From the NCBI RefSeq assembly GCF_000384295.1, contig NZ_KB913037.1, positions 2,337,975 to 2,401,974 of the forward strand: a DNA stretch of 64,000 nucleotides, written 5' to 3'. This document shows positions 10,446 through 18,920 of the stretch, one piece after another. The notes under the pieces were generated by a model, which saw nothing but the letters and a program-made list of their open reading frames with translations, was not told the DNA's origin and made no database searches. The DNA comes from Amycolatopsis balhimycina FH 1894 (GTDB lineage Bacteria > Actinomycetota > Actinomycetes > Mycobacteriales > Pseudonocardiaceae). Every line of letters begins with the position of its first letter. Positions within the stretch are counted from its first letter, which is position 1. The position numbers and the translations under genes were made by a program.

Positions 10446-12124
10446 TGACCGGCGGGCTTGAGCGTCTTGTAGATCTGGGCCTGGTCCGGCCGGCTCCACA
10501 CCGCCGGGAAGGCGTACAGGTTGTCCTTGGTCGGCCAGCCGGTGAACTTGTCCGAGTGGTACTCGCTGGTCGTGCCGCCGGTCAGGATCGGGATGTAGGG
10601 CATGTCCTGTTCGACCCGGGTCTGGACGACGTCGAAGTAGGGCTGCCGCTTCGCCGCGTCGGTCGAGTCGATGCCCTTGACCGCGTTGAGCGCCGCGTCG
10701 ACTTCGGGGTTGGAGTAGCGGCTGTAGTTCGGGTAGGCCGACTCGCCGACCTTGGCCGTGGTCTCGGTCGAGAAGTAATAGTTGTAGTCGTAGAACGGAT
10801 CCGCCGACGGACCCTGGTTCATCGCGTCGATCAGCAGCTGGAAGCGGCCGCGGACGCGCGCGTCGGCCCATTCGTTGTAGGACACCTGCTGAGCGAGCAG
10901 CTTGATCCCGGCGGGCAGAAGCTGCTGGGCCATGGTGTTGATGGCGGTGATGTAGTCAGTCCAGCCCGAAGGCACCTGGACCGTCAGCTCCAGCGGTTTG
11001 CCGTCCTTGGCGAAGAGGCCGTCCGGGCCCTTCGCGTAGCCTGCGCCCTGCAGGAGCCCGGCAGAGCGGGTCAGGTCGGGCGACTTCGGGGCGAGCTTCT
11101 CCTGCAGCTTCGGCGAGACGTACTTGGCGTCGCGGCCGAGCAGCGTGAACCCGGGTGAGATGTCGGAGGCGGTGTCTTCGAAGGCCAGGGAGTTGAGCTG
11201 GGTGCGGTTGATCGCGTAGTAGATCGCCTTGCGGACGGCCGGGTCGGTTTGCGGGCCGGTGCAGCCGAGGGCGGCGTTCGAACAGGTCGTGAGGTTCATC
11301 TGGTTCATCGGGACGGTGATGGCCTGGTAGCCCGGGTAGTTCTTCGCGACGTTCTTGATGTCGGGGACCGGGCCGGTCTGCCAGTCGATCTGCTTGCTCT
11401 TCAGCGCGTCCGCGCCGGATTGGTTGCCGGCCAGCGCGAGGTAGCGGATCCGCTTCACGGCGGGCTCGCCGCCCCAGTAGCCGGTGTTGGCCTTGAACGT
11501 GAACGCCTGCGGCTTGAACTCCTCGAGCACGAACGGGCCGGTGCCGACCGGTTGCGCGATCACGTCGTTGGCCGGGTCGGGGATCTTCGACCACAGGTGC
11601 TGGGGAACGATGAAGGTCTTGCCGAGGACCTGCGCGCCCTGCATGAACGCCGGCTTCGAGAAGGTGATCTTGACGTGGGTGTCGTCGGTGGCGACGGCCT
11701 TGCCGTCGTAGCCGGTGGTGTTGATGGTCTTGTTCTTCGCGACCATGTCGAGCGTGAAGGCGACGTCCTTCGCCGTGAAGGGGGTGCCGTCGGAGAACTT
11801 CACGTTCGGCCGCAGGGTGACCAGCAGCTGCGTGCCGTCGGCGTTCCAGGCGAAGTCGGTGCCCAGCAGCGGGAGGGGCTTCGCGTCCTGGGTGATGTTG
11901 TAGAAGAACAGCGGTTCGAAGATCGTCCCCGGGCCCTCCATCGTGCTGGAGGAGAACGGGTTGAAGTTGATCTGGTAGTCGCCTGACTGACCGGTGTAGG
12001 AGACCAGCGTGCTGTCCGCGGCGGATCCGCCGACAGACGACCCGCAGCCGGTGACGAGCGTGGTGGCCGCGACCGCGGTGAGCACGGCGCCGCACATCCG
12101 GCGACGCGATGGGTGAACCGACAT
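10442..12124 (-). CDS. Family 5 extracellular solute-binding lipoprotein
   Basis: A 560-residue SBP_bac_5 (OppA/DppA-like) protein. The signal peptide ends in the lipobox VTGC near residue 27, so the mature protein is a membrane-anchored lipoprotein. Family features include NFNPFSSSTMEGPG, the ITFSKPAFM region and the conserved VRKAIYYAINR segment. ATG 12124 follows AGGAGG by 5 nt. It is the first gene of a transporter operon that runs to the beta-mannosidase. Although the family is named for peptides, relatives in mannan and cellulose loci bind beta-oligosaccharides. Mannobiose to mannotetraose are likely ligands here by context only. Confidence 0.9.
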   Translation of the reverse strand: MSVHPSRRRMCGAVLTAVAATTLVTGCGSSVGGSAADSTLVSYTGQSGDYQINFNPFSSSTMEGPGTIFEPLFFYNITQDAKPLPLLGTDFAWNADGTQLLVTLRPNVKFSDGTPFTAKDVAFTLDMVAKNKTINTTGYDGKAVATDDTHVKITFSKPAFMQGAQVLGKTFIVPQHLWSKIPDPANDVIAQPVGTGPFVLEEFKPQAFTFKANTGYWGGEPAVKRIRYLALAGNQSGADALKSKQIDWQTGPVPDIKNVAKNYPGYQAITVPMNQMNLTTCSNAALGCTGPQTDPAVRKAIYYAINRTQLNSLAFEDTASDISPGFTLLGRDAKYVSPKLQEKLAPKSPDLTRSAGLLQGAGYAKGPDGLFAKDGKPLELTVQVPSGWTDYITAINTMAQQLLPAGIKLLAQQVSYNEWADARVRGRFQLLIDAMNQGPSADPFYDYNYYFSTETTAKVGESAYPNYSRYSNPEVDAALNAVKGIDSTDAAKRQPYFDVVQTRVEQDMPYIPILTGGTTSEYHSDKFTGWPTKDNLYAFPAVWSRPDQAQIYKTLKPAGQ

Positions 12125-12188
12125 CAAGTCCTCCTGGCTGGGCTCCGTTGACCTTCCGCCGATCACGGCAGACGCAAGACTGGAGGCA

Positions 12189-12217
12189 TTGTTAAGTCAT
12201 CGAAGAAATTAAGTCAA
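12189..12217 (-). promoter_or_regulatory. Promoter of the oligosaccharide transporter operon
   Basis: Minus strand TTGACT (12217-12212), 17-nt spacer, TAACAA (12194-12189): the same boxes and spacing as the beta-mannosidase promoter. Two direct half-sites TTAAGTCA (12192-12199 and 12209-12216, plus-strand reading) overlap the -10 and -35. The spacer also holds ATCGAAGAAAT, similar to part of the 14886-14902 palindrome. Confidence 0.7.
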
Positions 12218-12275
12218 CCCTTGAGTGTCATCTGCTCGCCGAGGCGCACAGAGTGCACCCAGCTGGACGGCAAGG

Positions 12276-12308
12276 TTGCTACTCTTCGCGTACCGACCTA
12301 AGTAAGTC
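12276..12308 (+). promoter_or_regulatory. ROK gene promoter and candidate autoregulatory operator
   Basis: TTGCTA (12276-12281), 17-nt spacer, TAAGTA (12299-12304). The imperfect palindrome GACCTAAGTAAGTC (12295-12308) covers the -10 box and matches the beta-mannosidase operator at 13 of 14 positions, so the ROK protein probably represses itself. The start codon follows 13 nt later. Confidence 0.7.
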
Positions 12309-12321
12309 ATCAGGAGTTCGG

Positions 12322-13599
12322 ATGAGCACGCCTACCAGGACGACCCCGCACACCAGTAGCCGGGCGGCGGTCCTCGACGTCATCCGGGCCGCCGGCACGA
12401 TCAGCCGGGTCAGCCTGGTCAACGCCACCGGCCTGACCGGCGCGACGATCTCCACCGTCGTCCGCGGGCTCATCGACGACGACCTGGTCCGGGAATCCGG
12501 CCGCGCCGAATCCACCGGCGGCAAGCGCCGGGTCCTGTTGCAGCTGAACCCGTCGGCCCGGTACGCCGTGGGCATTCACCTCGATCACGCCGACATCACG
12601 TACGTGGTCACCGACCTCGCGGGAGCCGTGGTCGCGCGCATCTCACGGCCCGGCGCGGGGAACGCCGCTCCGGAAGCGGTGGTGAAGCGGATGACCGAAG
12701 AGGCCACCGCGCTCGTCGCGAGCGCCGCCGTCGACCGCGAGCGCCTGCTGGGGTTCGGCCTGGTCTTCCCCGGGCCGCTCAGCGCCAACGACGGAATGGC
12801 GATCACGCCACCAGCCATGCGGCAGTGGGCCGACTTCCCGCTGGGCGCCGAGATGCGCCGCGCCACCGGCCTGCCGGTCGTGCTCGACAACGACGCGACC
12901 GCCGCGGCGCTCGGCGAGCACTGGTCCGGCGGCGTCGATCTGCCGGCCACCTTCGCCGCGCTGTACATGGGCAGTGGCATCGGTGCCGGGCTGATCGTCA
13001 ACGGGATCAGCTACCGGGGCGCGAGCGGCAACACCGGCGAGGTGGGCCACATCTGCCTCGACCTGGACGGTCCCGAGTGCTGGTGCGGCGCGCGCGGCTG
13101 CCTCGAGATCCTCGCCGGACCGGCCGCGGTGGTGGCCGCGGCGCGCGCCGACCGGCGGCTCGCCCGCGCGGCCGGGCTGTCCCGGCGGGACCACTCAGCG
13201 GATCAGTCGGTGATCCCGGACTTCGCCGCGGTCAGCCGGGCCGCGCGACGCGGCGACGAGGGCGCGGTCGCCCTGCTGGAGCGCTCGGCTCGCTACGTCG
13301 CCGTCGCGGTGCGGAACCTGGCGAACATCACGGACCTCGAAGCCGTGGTGCTCACCGGACCCAGCTTCGCCATCGCCGGACCGAGCTACCTGCCGGCGGT
13401 CGAACGGGAACTGCACAGCACGTTCTTCGCCCGCGCCAACCACAGCGTCGAAATGCGGCTGTCCCGGGCGGCGGCGACGGCGCCGGCGATCGGCGCCGCC
13501 GCGATGGTGCTGCAGTCCGAGCTCGTGCCGCTGCACAGCGGCCTGCGGCTACCGGAGAACCTCCAGCCGTCCGAACCCCCGCTGTCACCCGCCTCCTGA
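12322..13599 (+). CDS. ROK-family transcriptional repressor
   Basis: A 425-residue regulator. An N-terminal winged helix (about 12-75; VLDVIRAAGTISRVSLVNAT, TGATISTVVRGL) is followed by an ROK sugar-kinase-like domain. The latter includes VLDNDATAAALGE and the zinc site in CWCGARGCLE. It reads away from the transporter operon, and its own promoter and those of the binding protein and beta-mannosidase share a TAAGTC/GACTTA motif. The simplest model is a repressor released by mannose, a manno-oligosaccharide or a phosphorylated sugar. The ATG at 12322 has AGGAG 6 nt upstream. The 3' end overlaps the convergent epimerase gene by 15 bp. Confidence 0.9.
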   Translation: MSTPTRTTPHTSSRAAVLDVIRAAGTISRVSLVNATGLTGATISTVVRGLIDDDLVRESGRAESTGGKRRVLLQLNPSARYAVGIHLDHADITYVVTDLAGAVVARISRPGAGNAAPEAVVKRMTEEATALVASAAVDRERLLGFGLVFPGPLSANDGMAITPPAMRQWADFPLGAEMRRATGLPVVLDNDATAAALGEHWSGGVDLPATFAALYMGSGIGAGLIVNGISYRGASGNTGEVGHICLDLDGPECWCGARGCLEILAGPAAVVAAARADRRLARAAGLSRRDHSADQSVIPDFAAVSRAARRGDEGAVALLERSARYVAVAVRNLANITDLEAVVLTGPSFAIAGPSYLPAVERELHSTFFARANHSVEMRLSRAAATAPAIGAAAMVLQSELVPLHSGLRLPENLQPSEPPLSPAS

Positions 13600-14829
13600 C
13601 ACCGCGCGGCCGGCCACCAGGCCACCGGCGAACGACGCGCACACCGGCAGCACGGTGATCAGCGCGGCCTGATAGGCGTGGTAGACGTCGGGCTTGCCCG
13701 GCCACACGCTGGCCGCCGGGGTGTTGCCGTGGTCGAGTTCGTGGTGCCACGACCCGGCCTCCCGGTCCACGAAGTACTTCTCCGCGTAGTCGCACCACCG
13801 CCGGAACCAGGAGAGGTACCGCGCGTCCCCGGTCGTCTGGTGCAGCACCCAAGCCGCGGCCATCGCCTCGGCCGCGACCCAGTGCAGGCGGCCGCGCACC
13901 ACCGGCGTCCCCGCGAAGTCCGTGGTGTAGACGAAGCCGTCCGCGCCGTCGACCGACCAGCCGTCCCGGACCGCGGTGTCGAACAGTGCACAAGCACTCT
14001 CGAGCAGCCAATCCGGCGCGCGGGTGCCCAGCGCGGTCCGGACGTGCACCGCCAGCCGGGCCCATTCGAAGAGGTGCCCGATGGTGACGCCGTACGGCCG
14101 GAAGGGATGGGCCGGGTGATCGCGGTGGTACTCGGGCACCGCGGTCCAGTCCGCCGTGAAGTGCTCGGGCAGCCGCCAGCCGTGGCCGCGCGCGACCTGG
14201 CCGACGAGTCGCTCGACGATACCGGCGGCGCGATCGAGCAGCCGCGGATCGCCGGTGATTTCGGCGGCCGCCAGCAGGGCTTCGACAGCGTGCATGTTGG
14301 CGTTCGCCCCGCGGTAGGGCTCGAGCCGGGTCCACGCCCGGTCCCAGACGTCGGCCGCCAGCCCCGCTTCCGGCTCCCAGAAGCGCTCGTCGAACACGGC
14401 CAGGGCCTCGTCAAGCAGGACACGGGCACCGGCGATCCCGGCGGCAGCCGCGCTCGCCGCGGCGAGGATCACGAAAACGTGCTCGTAGGCGCGTTTCTCG
14501 TCGACAGCCGGGCCGGTCGGGATGGCCGACGCGAACCAGCCACCGTGCTCGCCGTCGTGCAACAGGCCGGTCAACGCGGCGAGCCCGTGCTCCACCAGCT
14601 CGGTGTCCTCGCTTCGCCCCTCGGCCACGGCAAGGGCGAAGACGTGCGTCATCCGGCAGGTGATCCAGGTTTCGACCGGTCGCTCGTGGACCGGACGGCC
14701 TTGCTCGTCCAGCCAGGCGAAGCCGCCTTCGGAGAGCCGGGAAGCTCGGGCGAACTCCAGCAGCCGCTCCGGTTCGGCGACCAACCAGACCGGCACCACC
14801 TCGGCGGCGGGCAGACGGCTCACAGGCAC
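13585..14829 (-). CDS. AGE-family mannose isomerase / 2-epimerase
   Basis: A 414-residue (alpha/alpha)6-barrel enzyme of the N-acylglucosamine 2-epimerase family. The segment RPVETWITCRMTHVFALA and later HxxxW/E patterns (EWARLAVH, YTTDFAGTPVV, HWVAAEAM) are typical of the YihS/mannose-isomerase branch, which interconverts mannose and fructose; cellobiose or mannobiose 2-epimerase is the alternative. Either role fits mannan catabolism downstream of the beta-mannosidase. GTG 14829 is chosen because AAGGAGG stands 4 nt before it; an upstream in-frame ATG (14868) falls inside the likely promoter and has no ribosome binding site. It converges on and slightly overlaps the ROK gene. Confidence 0.8.
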   Translation of the reverse strand: MPVSRLPAAEVVPVWLVAEPERLLEFARASRLSEGGFAWLDEQGRPVHERPVETWITCRMTHVFALAVAEGRSEDTELVEHGLAALTGLLHDGEHGGWFASAIPTGPAVDEKRAYEHVFVILAAASAAAAGIAGARVLLDEALAVFDERFWEPEAGLAADVWDRAWTRLEPYRGANANMHAVEALLAAAEITGDPRLLDRAAGIVERLVGQVARGHGWRLPEHFTADWTAVPEYHRDHPAHPFRPYGVTIGHLFEWARLAVHVRTALGTRAPDWLLESACALFDTAVRDGWSVDGADGFVYTTDFAGTPVVRGRLHWVAAEAMAAAWVLHQTTGDARYLSWFRRWCDYAEKYFVDREAGSWHHELDHGNTPAASVWPGKPDVYHAYQAALITVLPVCASFAGGLVAGRAVSGGG

Positions 14830-14866
14830 CTGGCCTCCTTGATTACAAGCGATCACAAGTTGCGCC

Positions 14867-14902
14867 ATCTTACTTCATTAACCTATCGAAGCAATGCTTC
14901 GA
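14867..14902 (-). promoter_or_regulatory. Epimerase promoter with 17-bp palindrome
   Basis: Minus strand TTGCTT (14894-14889), 16-nt spacer, TAAGAT (14872-14867). The perfect palindrome TCGAAGCAATGCTTCGA (14886-14902) covers the -35 box. The spacer also has AATGAAGTAAGA, a weak match (10 of 16) to the ROK operator. The palindrome is a good candidate site for one of the LacI paralogues, possibly the one encoded just upstream at 14955. Confidence 0.6.
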
Positions 14903-14954
14903 CCCGACTGACCATGGCTCCAGCAGCTCCTTCACCATCCGCAGCCGCGCGACA

Positions 14955-15974
14955 CTAGCGGGGCGGCGCGGTGCTGGCCCGGTGCACCAGCTGCACCGCG
15001 GCCGACGTGCGCGTGTCGGCCGCGACCTCCCGGCCGTCGATCAGCCTCCTCAGCACGGAGACGGCCAAGGCGCCGTACTCCCCGATCGGCCGGCGAACCG
15101 CCGTCAGCGCGGGACGGGCCAGCCGGCAGAGCATCGAGTCGTCCCAGGCGACGACGGACAGCTCCGCCGGCACGGAAACCCCGAGCGCACGGGCCGCGTC
15201 CAGCGCTGCCACCGCCATCACGTCGTTGTCGAACAGCATCGCCGTCGGTGGCCGCCGCCACGTCAGGGCTCGCCGTGCCATCGTCGCCCCGCCGACGTCG
15301 GTGTAGTCGGCGTGGACGATCCGGGCAGCGCGGATGCCGGCCCGGGCCGCGGCTTCCGCGAACGCCGCCGAACGGACCTGGGTGTGGGCGAACCGCTCGG
15401 GGCCGGCAACCCGCAGCACCCGCCGGTGGCCGAGCGCGGCGAAGTGTTCGAGCACCGCGCCGATCACGGCGCTGTCGTCGATCCACACCGACGGCAGCTC
15501 TGGCCGGCCGAGCGGGCCGCCGAGCACGACGGCCGGCAACCCCAGCTCGGCGAGCACGTCCGGGCGAGGGTCGCCGGTCAGCAGGTCGACGAGCAGGACA
15601 CCGTCGACCCGGCGCTCGGCGTACCACTGCCGGTAGATCGCCGGCTCGTTTGCTCGATCCGGCGCCACTCGCAGGAGCAGCGAAGCCGGACCGGTACCCA
15701 GTTCCCGCTGGATGCCGGCGATCAGCGTCATGAAGAACGGCTCGGCGTCCAGGACGTCGGGGTGGCGGTCGACGACGAGGCCGACCGCACCGGCACGCCC
15801 GTCGGAAAACGCCCTGGCGCCGCCGTCGGCCTCCCAGCCGAGCTGTTCCGCGACGGCCTTGATCCGGGCCCGGGTCTGCTCCGAGACCCCGGGCCGTCCG
15901 TTGAGCGCGAAGGACACCGCGCCCTTCGACACACCCGCCGCGCGGGCGATGTCGAGGATCGTCGGTCGCTTCAC
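14955..15974 (-). CDS. LacI-family transcriptional regulator (mannan locus, copy 3)
   Basis: A 339-residue repressor with an intact N-terminal HTH (MKRPTILDIARAAGVSKGAV), hinge and sugar-binding core. It starts at GTG 15974 with GGAGG 4 nt upstream. It is very similar to the protein at 466 and to the truncated protein at 3286, including AEPFFMTLIAGIQREL and WDDSMLCRLARPALT. It lies upstream of the mannose isomerase gene on the same strand with a 125-bp gap holding a palindromic site, so that gene is a plausible target. It also lies downstream of the GH43/pectin run on the same strand. Confidence 0.87.
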   Translation of the reverse strand: MKRPTILDIARAAGVSKGAVSFALNGRPGVSEQTRARIKAVAEQLGWEADGGARAFSDGRAGAVGLVVDRHPDVLDAEPFFMTLIAGIQRELGTGPASLLLRVAPDRANEPAIYRQWYAERRVDGVLLVDLLTGDPRPDVLAELGLPAVVLGGPLGRPELPSVWIDDSAVIGAVLEHFAALGHRRVLRVAGPERFAHTQVRSAAFAEAAARAGIRAARIVHADYTDVGGATMARRALTWRRPPTAMLFDNDVMAVAALDAARALGVSVPAELSVVAWDDSMLCRLARPALTAVRRPIGEYGALAVSVLRRLIDGREVAADTRTSAAVQLVHRASTAPPR

Positions 15975-16005
15975 CCGGCCTCCGTCGGACTCTTCCCTGC
16001 TGTGA

Positions 16006-17511
16006 TCAGCCGCCTTGCGTCAGGCTGAAGTCGTCGACGTTCACCCAGTTCCCGGCGTTCGCATCGGAGAACACGCCCACCTGGATCGAGCCGTTGGTCA
16101 CGGTGATGCCGGGGACGGTGACCTTCGTCCAGCTGCCGATCGACTGGCTGATCGAAGCGTTCAGCTCACTCCCGCCGAAGTTCTTGGCGAAGATGGTCGC
16201 CTTTTTCTGGCCACCGCTGCTCTTCACCCAGGCCGACAGCGTGTACGTCCCGTTCGGCAGCGCGATGTTCTGGTACCTGCTCGCGGTGTAAGCCGACGAC
16301 GAACTCTGCGCGATCGCCCAGCGCCCGGTGTGCCCGCCCTGCTTGTTGCTGTTGACGTTGCCGCCGGTGGTGGTCCACCCGGCGAGCGCGTTCTGCGCGA
16401 CCCGGTCGGCTTCGGCACCCGGGTTCAGGACGTAGTTGTTGCCGCTGCCCACCGCCCAGGTGCCCGCGGTGGCGTCGACCGTCCACTGGCTCAGCGAATG
16501 GAAGACCGGCTTCGTCCCGTCGAAGGTGATCGGCACCCAGTCGTTGTAGCCGATGCCGTTACCCGCGAAGTCGCTCCAGCGGTCGCCGCCGAACATGACG
16601 AACGAGCCCGAAGAACCGGTCACCGTGAACGCCAGCCCGGTCTGGGTGACGTGTGAGAAGTCGGCGTCCGTACCCTGCAGCACGAACTCCGCGGAGTACG
16701 GGCCCATGATGTTCTTGGACGTGATGCAGTACGTGTGGGACGCGTTCCAGCCGTGCAGATCGGAGGAACAGAAGTAATAGGACCCGTTCTGCTTGAACAT
16801 GATGTTGCCTTCTCGCCCACCCGACGAGCTGTTGTAGACGTTCTTGGCGGCTTCGGCCTGCAGGAAGTCCGATGAGCGGAGCGGAGAGACGTACAGGCGG
16901 GACCTGCCGCTCTTGTTGCTGAACACCAGGTACGCCTTGCCGTCGTCGTCGGTGAAGACCGACTGGTCACCGGACATGCCGGTGGAGACACCTCCGATGT
17001 TGGACTGGGTACCCGCGTAGGTGAAGTGGCCGTTCGGTGTGCTGCTCGTGCCGAACACCAGCCCGCCGTTGCCCTGGGAGACCAGCACGTACTTGCCCGT
17101 GCTGGGGTTGCGCGCGACACCCACCCGGCCGACCCAGCCCCCGCCGCCCAGGTCCGAGGGCGTCATCGCGTTGCCTTCGAACTTCCAGTTCGCCAGATCG
17201 GTGGACGAATAGATCGTGATCGCACTGAAGGAAACGTTGTTGTTCTTGCCGCCGCCGGGGTTGTTGTAATAGCTGACCGCTCCGCCGTACTTCACTCCGT
17301 ACCAGTAGTACGTACTGCCGACCTTCAGCACCCCGCCGCCCTGGGAGTAGATCGGGTTGCCCGAGGTGTCCTTCCAGAACACGTCATTCTTGATCGTGGC
17401 ACCCACGGCAGCCTGCGGCTCCGAAGCAGCCGCGCCGACACTGGTGGAGCCGACCGGTGTCAGCGCCACCGCAAGGGGAAGCAGAACCGAGACGATCGTT
17501 CTCTTCAGCAT
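16006..17511 (-). CDS. Secreted GH43-like glycoside hydrolase with C-terminal beta-sandwich CBM
   Basis: A 501-residue secreted protein with a signal peptide ending near AAA-SEP (about 28-30). A five-bladed propeller of GH43 type follows (about 38-340), opening with DVFWKDTSGNPIYSQGGGVL, which resembles exo-beta-1,3-galactanase-type subfamilies; REGNIMF may carry the acid Glu. Residues about 355-501 form a CBM4/9-like jelly roll (NYVLNPGAEAD to VNVDDFSLTQGG). Substrate is uncertain: beta-galactan side chains of pectin or arabinogalactan fit best. It is the last gene of the 24232-16006 run, 31 nt after the pectate lyase gene. Confidence 0.75.
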   Translation of the reverse strand: MLKRTIVSVLLPLAVALTPVGSTSVGAAASEPQAAVGATIKNDVFWKDTSGNPIYSQGGGVLKVGSTYYWYGVKYGGAVSYYNNPGGGKNNNVSFSAITIYSSTDLANWKFEGNAMTPSDLGGGGWVGRVGVARNPSTGKYVLVSQGNGGLVFGTSSTPNGHFTYAGTQSNIGGVSTGMSGDQSVFTDDDGKAYLVFSNKSGRSRLYVSPLRSSDFLQAEAAKNVYNSSSGGREGNIMFKQNGSYYFCSSDLHGWNASHTYCITSKNIMGPYSAEFVLQGTDADFSHVTQTGLAFTVTGSSGSFVMFGGDRWSDFAGNGIGYNDWVPITFDGTKPVFHSLSQWTVDATAGTWAVGSGNNYVLNPGAEADRVAQNALAGWTTTGGNVNSNKQGGHTGRWAIAQSSSSAYTASRYQNIALPNGTYTLSAWVKSSGGQKKATIFAKNFGGSELNASISQSIGSWTKVTVPGITVTNGSIQVGVFSDANAGNWVNVDDFSLTQGG

Positions 17512-17542
17512 TCATGTCCTCCGTTCGGATGGTCTTCCCGGT

Positions 17543-18853
17543 TCAGGATTCGAAAGCGCCGATGTCCGGCGCCGTCCCGTTGTAGAGCAGGCCGACGTTG
17601 GTGCCCTTGTCGATCAGCGTGCTATTCGAGGCCGGACGAAGGTTCGGAAGCACGGGCAGGCTGCCGTCCGCCTGCCGGGGCGCGTCCCAGCCGGTCGTCG
17701 ACACGCTCCGGAACTGCGAATCCGACAGCGAAATGTTCAGGTTCCAGGAGTTGTACGCGGCGTTCGTGCCGGTCATGTTCGACAGCAGGGTCCCCGTGTA
17801 AGCGAGGTTGTTGCGCAGGTTGCCCAGGCCGATCGCCGCACTGCTCGAACTGATGCCCAGCATGTTGTAGTCCGGGTGGTTGCCGTAGCTGGTGTTGTCG
17901 AAGTAGTCGTTGGCCAGCGTGTGGTGGTTCGTGTAAAAACCCGAGGCGCGGTTGGTGAAGGCCACCGAGCCGCGAACCGTGTGCTTGGCGCCGTTGGTAA
18001 CGTACTTGCCGCCGTAGCCGCCCATCTTGAAGCCGTTTCCGTTGCCGGACGACGTGGTCGTCTGCGGCAGGTAGCCGTTGCGCCATGCCCACGAGTTCTC
18101 GATGGTCACCGACGAGAACGCGTTGATGAGGTCGAACCCGTCGTCGGAGTTCCACCACGCGCGGCAGCCGCGGAACACGTTGCCCTGGTGGCCGGCGGAG
18201 ATGTGCGCGCCGAACCCGTCGGCGCTTTCGCCCGCCCCGTTGGAGGTGCGCGGGTCGTAGTTGTCGTGCGAATCGGAGTTCAGCACGAGGTTGCCGCCGC
18301 CCTCCTGGATGAACAGGCCGGGTCCCATGTTGTTGTGCAGGTCGAGCAGTTCGAAGGTGTTGTCGCTCCCGGAGATCCAGATGCCCCACGACTCGTGGTT
18401 GAGATTGTTGTTCTGGGGCACGCCCTTGACTTCCAGGCCCTTGACGTGGATCCAGCTGCCGGTGACGTCGAAGCCCTTGATCCGGCAGTTGTCGCTCACG
18501 CGGGAGAAGTCGAAGACCGGCCTCTCCCCCGGATACGCCCAGTAGCGGATCGGGGCGCCCGAGCTCCCGCTCTTGTTGAGGGTGATCGCGTCCACCCGGT
18601 CGGTCTGGCTCGCGCAGCTTTTGTTCGCACGGGAATACGCGTAGGTGCCACCCCGCAGGTAGACCGTGTCACCCGGCCGGGCAACCGCCTGCGCGTGGGC
18701 GATCGACGCCCAGGGCGCGGCCTGCGTCCCGGCGGCGCTGTCGCTGCCCGCCGGGGCGACGTAGTAGACGCTCGCGGCCGCGGGGCCCGCAGCCGCCACC
18801 CCGCCTCCGGCCAAGGCCACCGCGACCGCTGCGATCGTGAGGACACGAGTCAT
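17543..18853 (-). CDS. PL9-like secreted pectate lyase (parallel beta-helix)
   Basis: A 436-residue secreted right-handed beta-helix protein. The signal peptide MTRVLTIAAVAVALAGGGVA is followed by the DUF1565-like opening YYVAPAGSDSAAGTQAAPW. Stacked helix turns include ADGFGAHISAGHQGN and WWNSDDGFDLI, the latter matching the Ca2+/Asp-rich active region of PL9 enzymes. The family cleaves polygalacturonate or rhamnogalacturonan by beta-elimination. ATG 18853 has GGAG upstream, and the long N-terminal extension available in frame is not protein-like. Neighbouring CE12 and CE1 esterases would remove acetyl groups that block it. Confidence 0.8.
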   Translation of the reverse strand: MTRVLTIAAVAVALAGGGVAAAGPAAASVYYVAPAGSDSAAGTQAAPWASIAHAQAVARPGDTVYLRGGTYAYSRANKSCASQTDRVDAITLNKSGSSGAPIRYWAYPGERPVFDFSRVSDNCRIKGFDVTGSWIHVKGLEVKGVPQNNNLNHESWGIWISGSDNTFELLDLHNNMGPGLFIQEGGGNLVLNSDSHDNYDPRTSNGAGESADGFGAHISAGHQGNVFRGCRAWWNSDDGFDLINAFSSVTIENSWAWRNGYLPQTTTSSGNGNGFKMGGYGGKYVTNGAKHTVRGSVAFTNRASGFYTNHHTLANDYFDNTSYGNHPDYNMLGISSSSAAIGLGNLRNNLAYTGTLLSNMTGTNAAYNSWNLNISLSDSQFRSVSTTGWDAPRQADGSLPVLPNLRPASNSTLIDKGTNVGLLYNGTAPDIGAFES

Positions 18854-18920
18854 CTGTTCACTCCGTTCCTTCCTCTGCTGGGACCGGGGAGACGGCGGCG
18901 TGGCCGCCTCCCCGCCCCCC

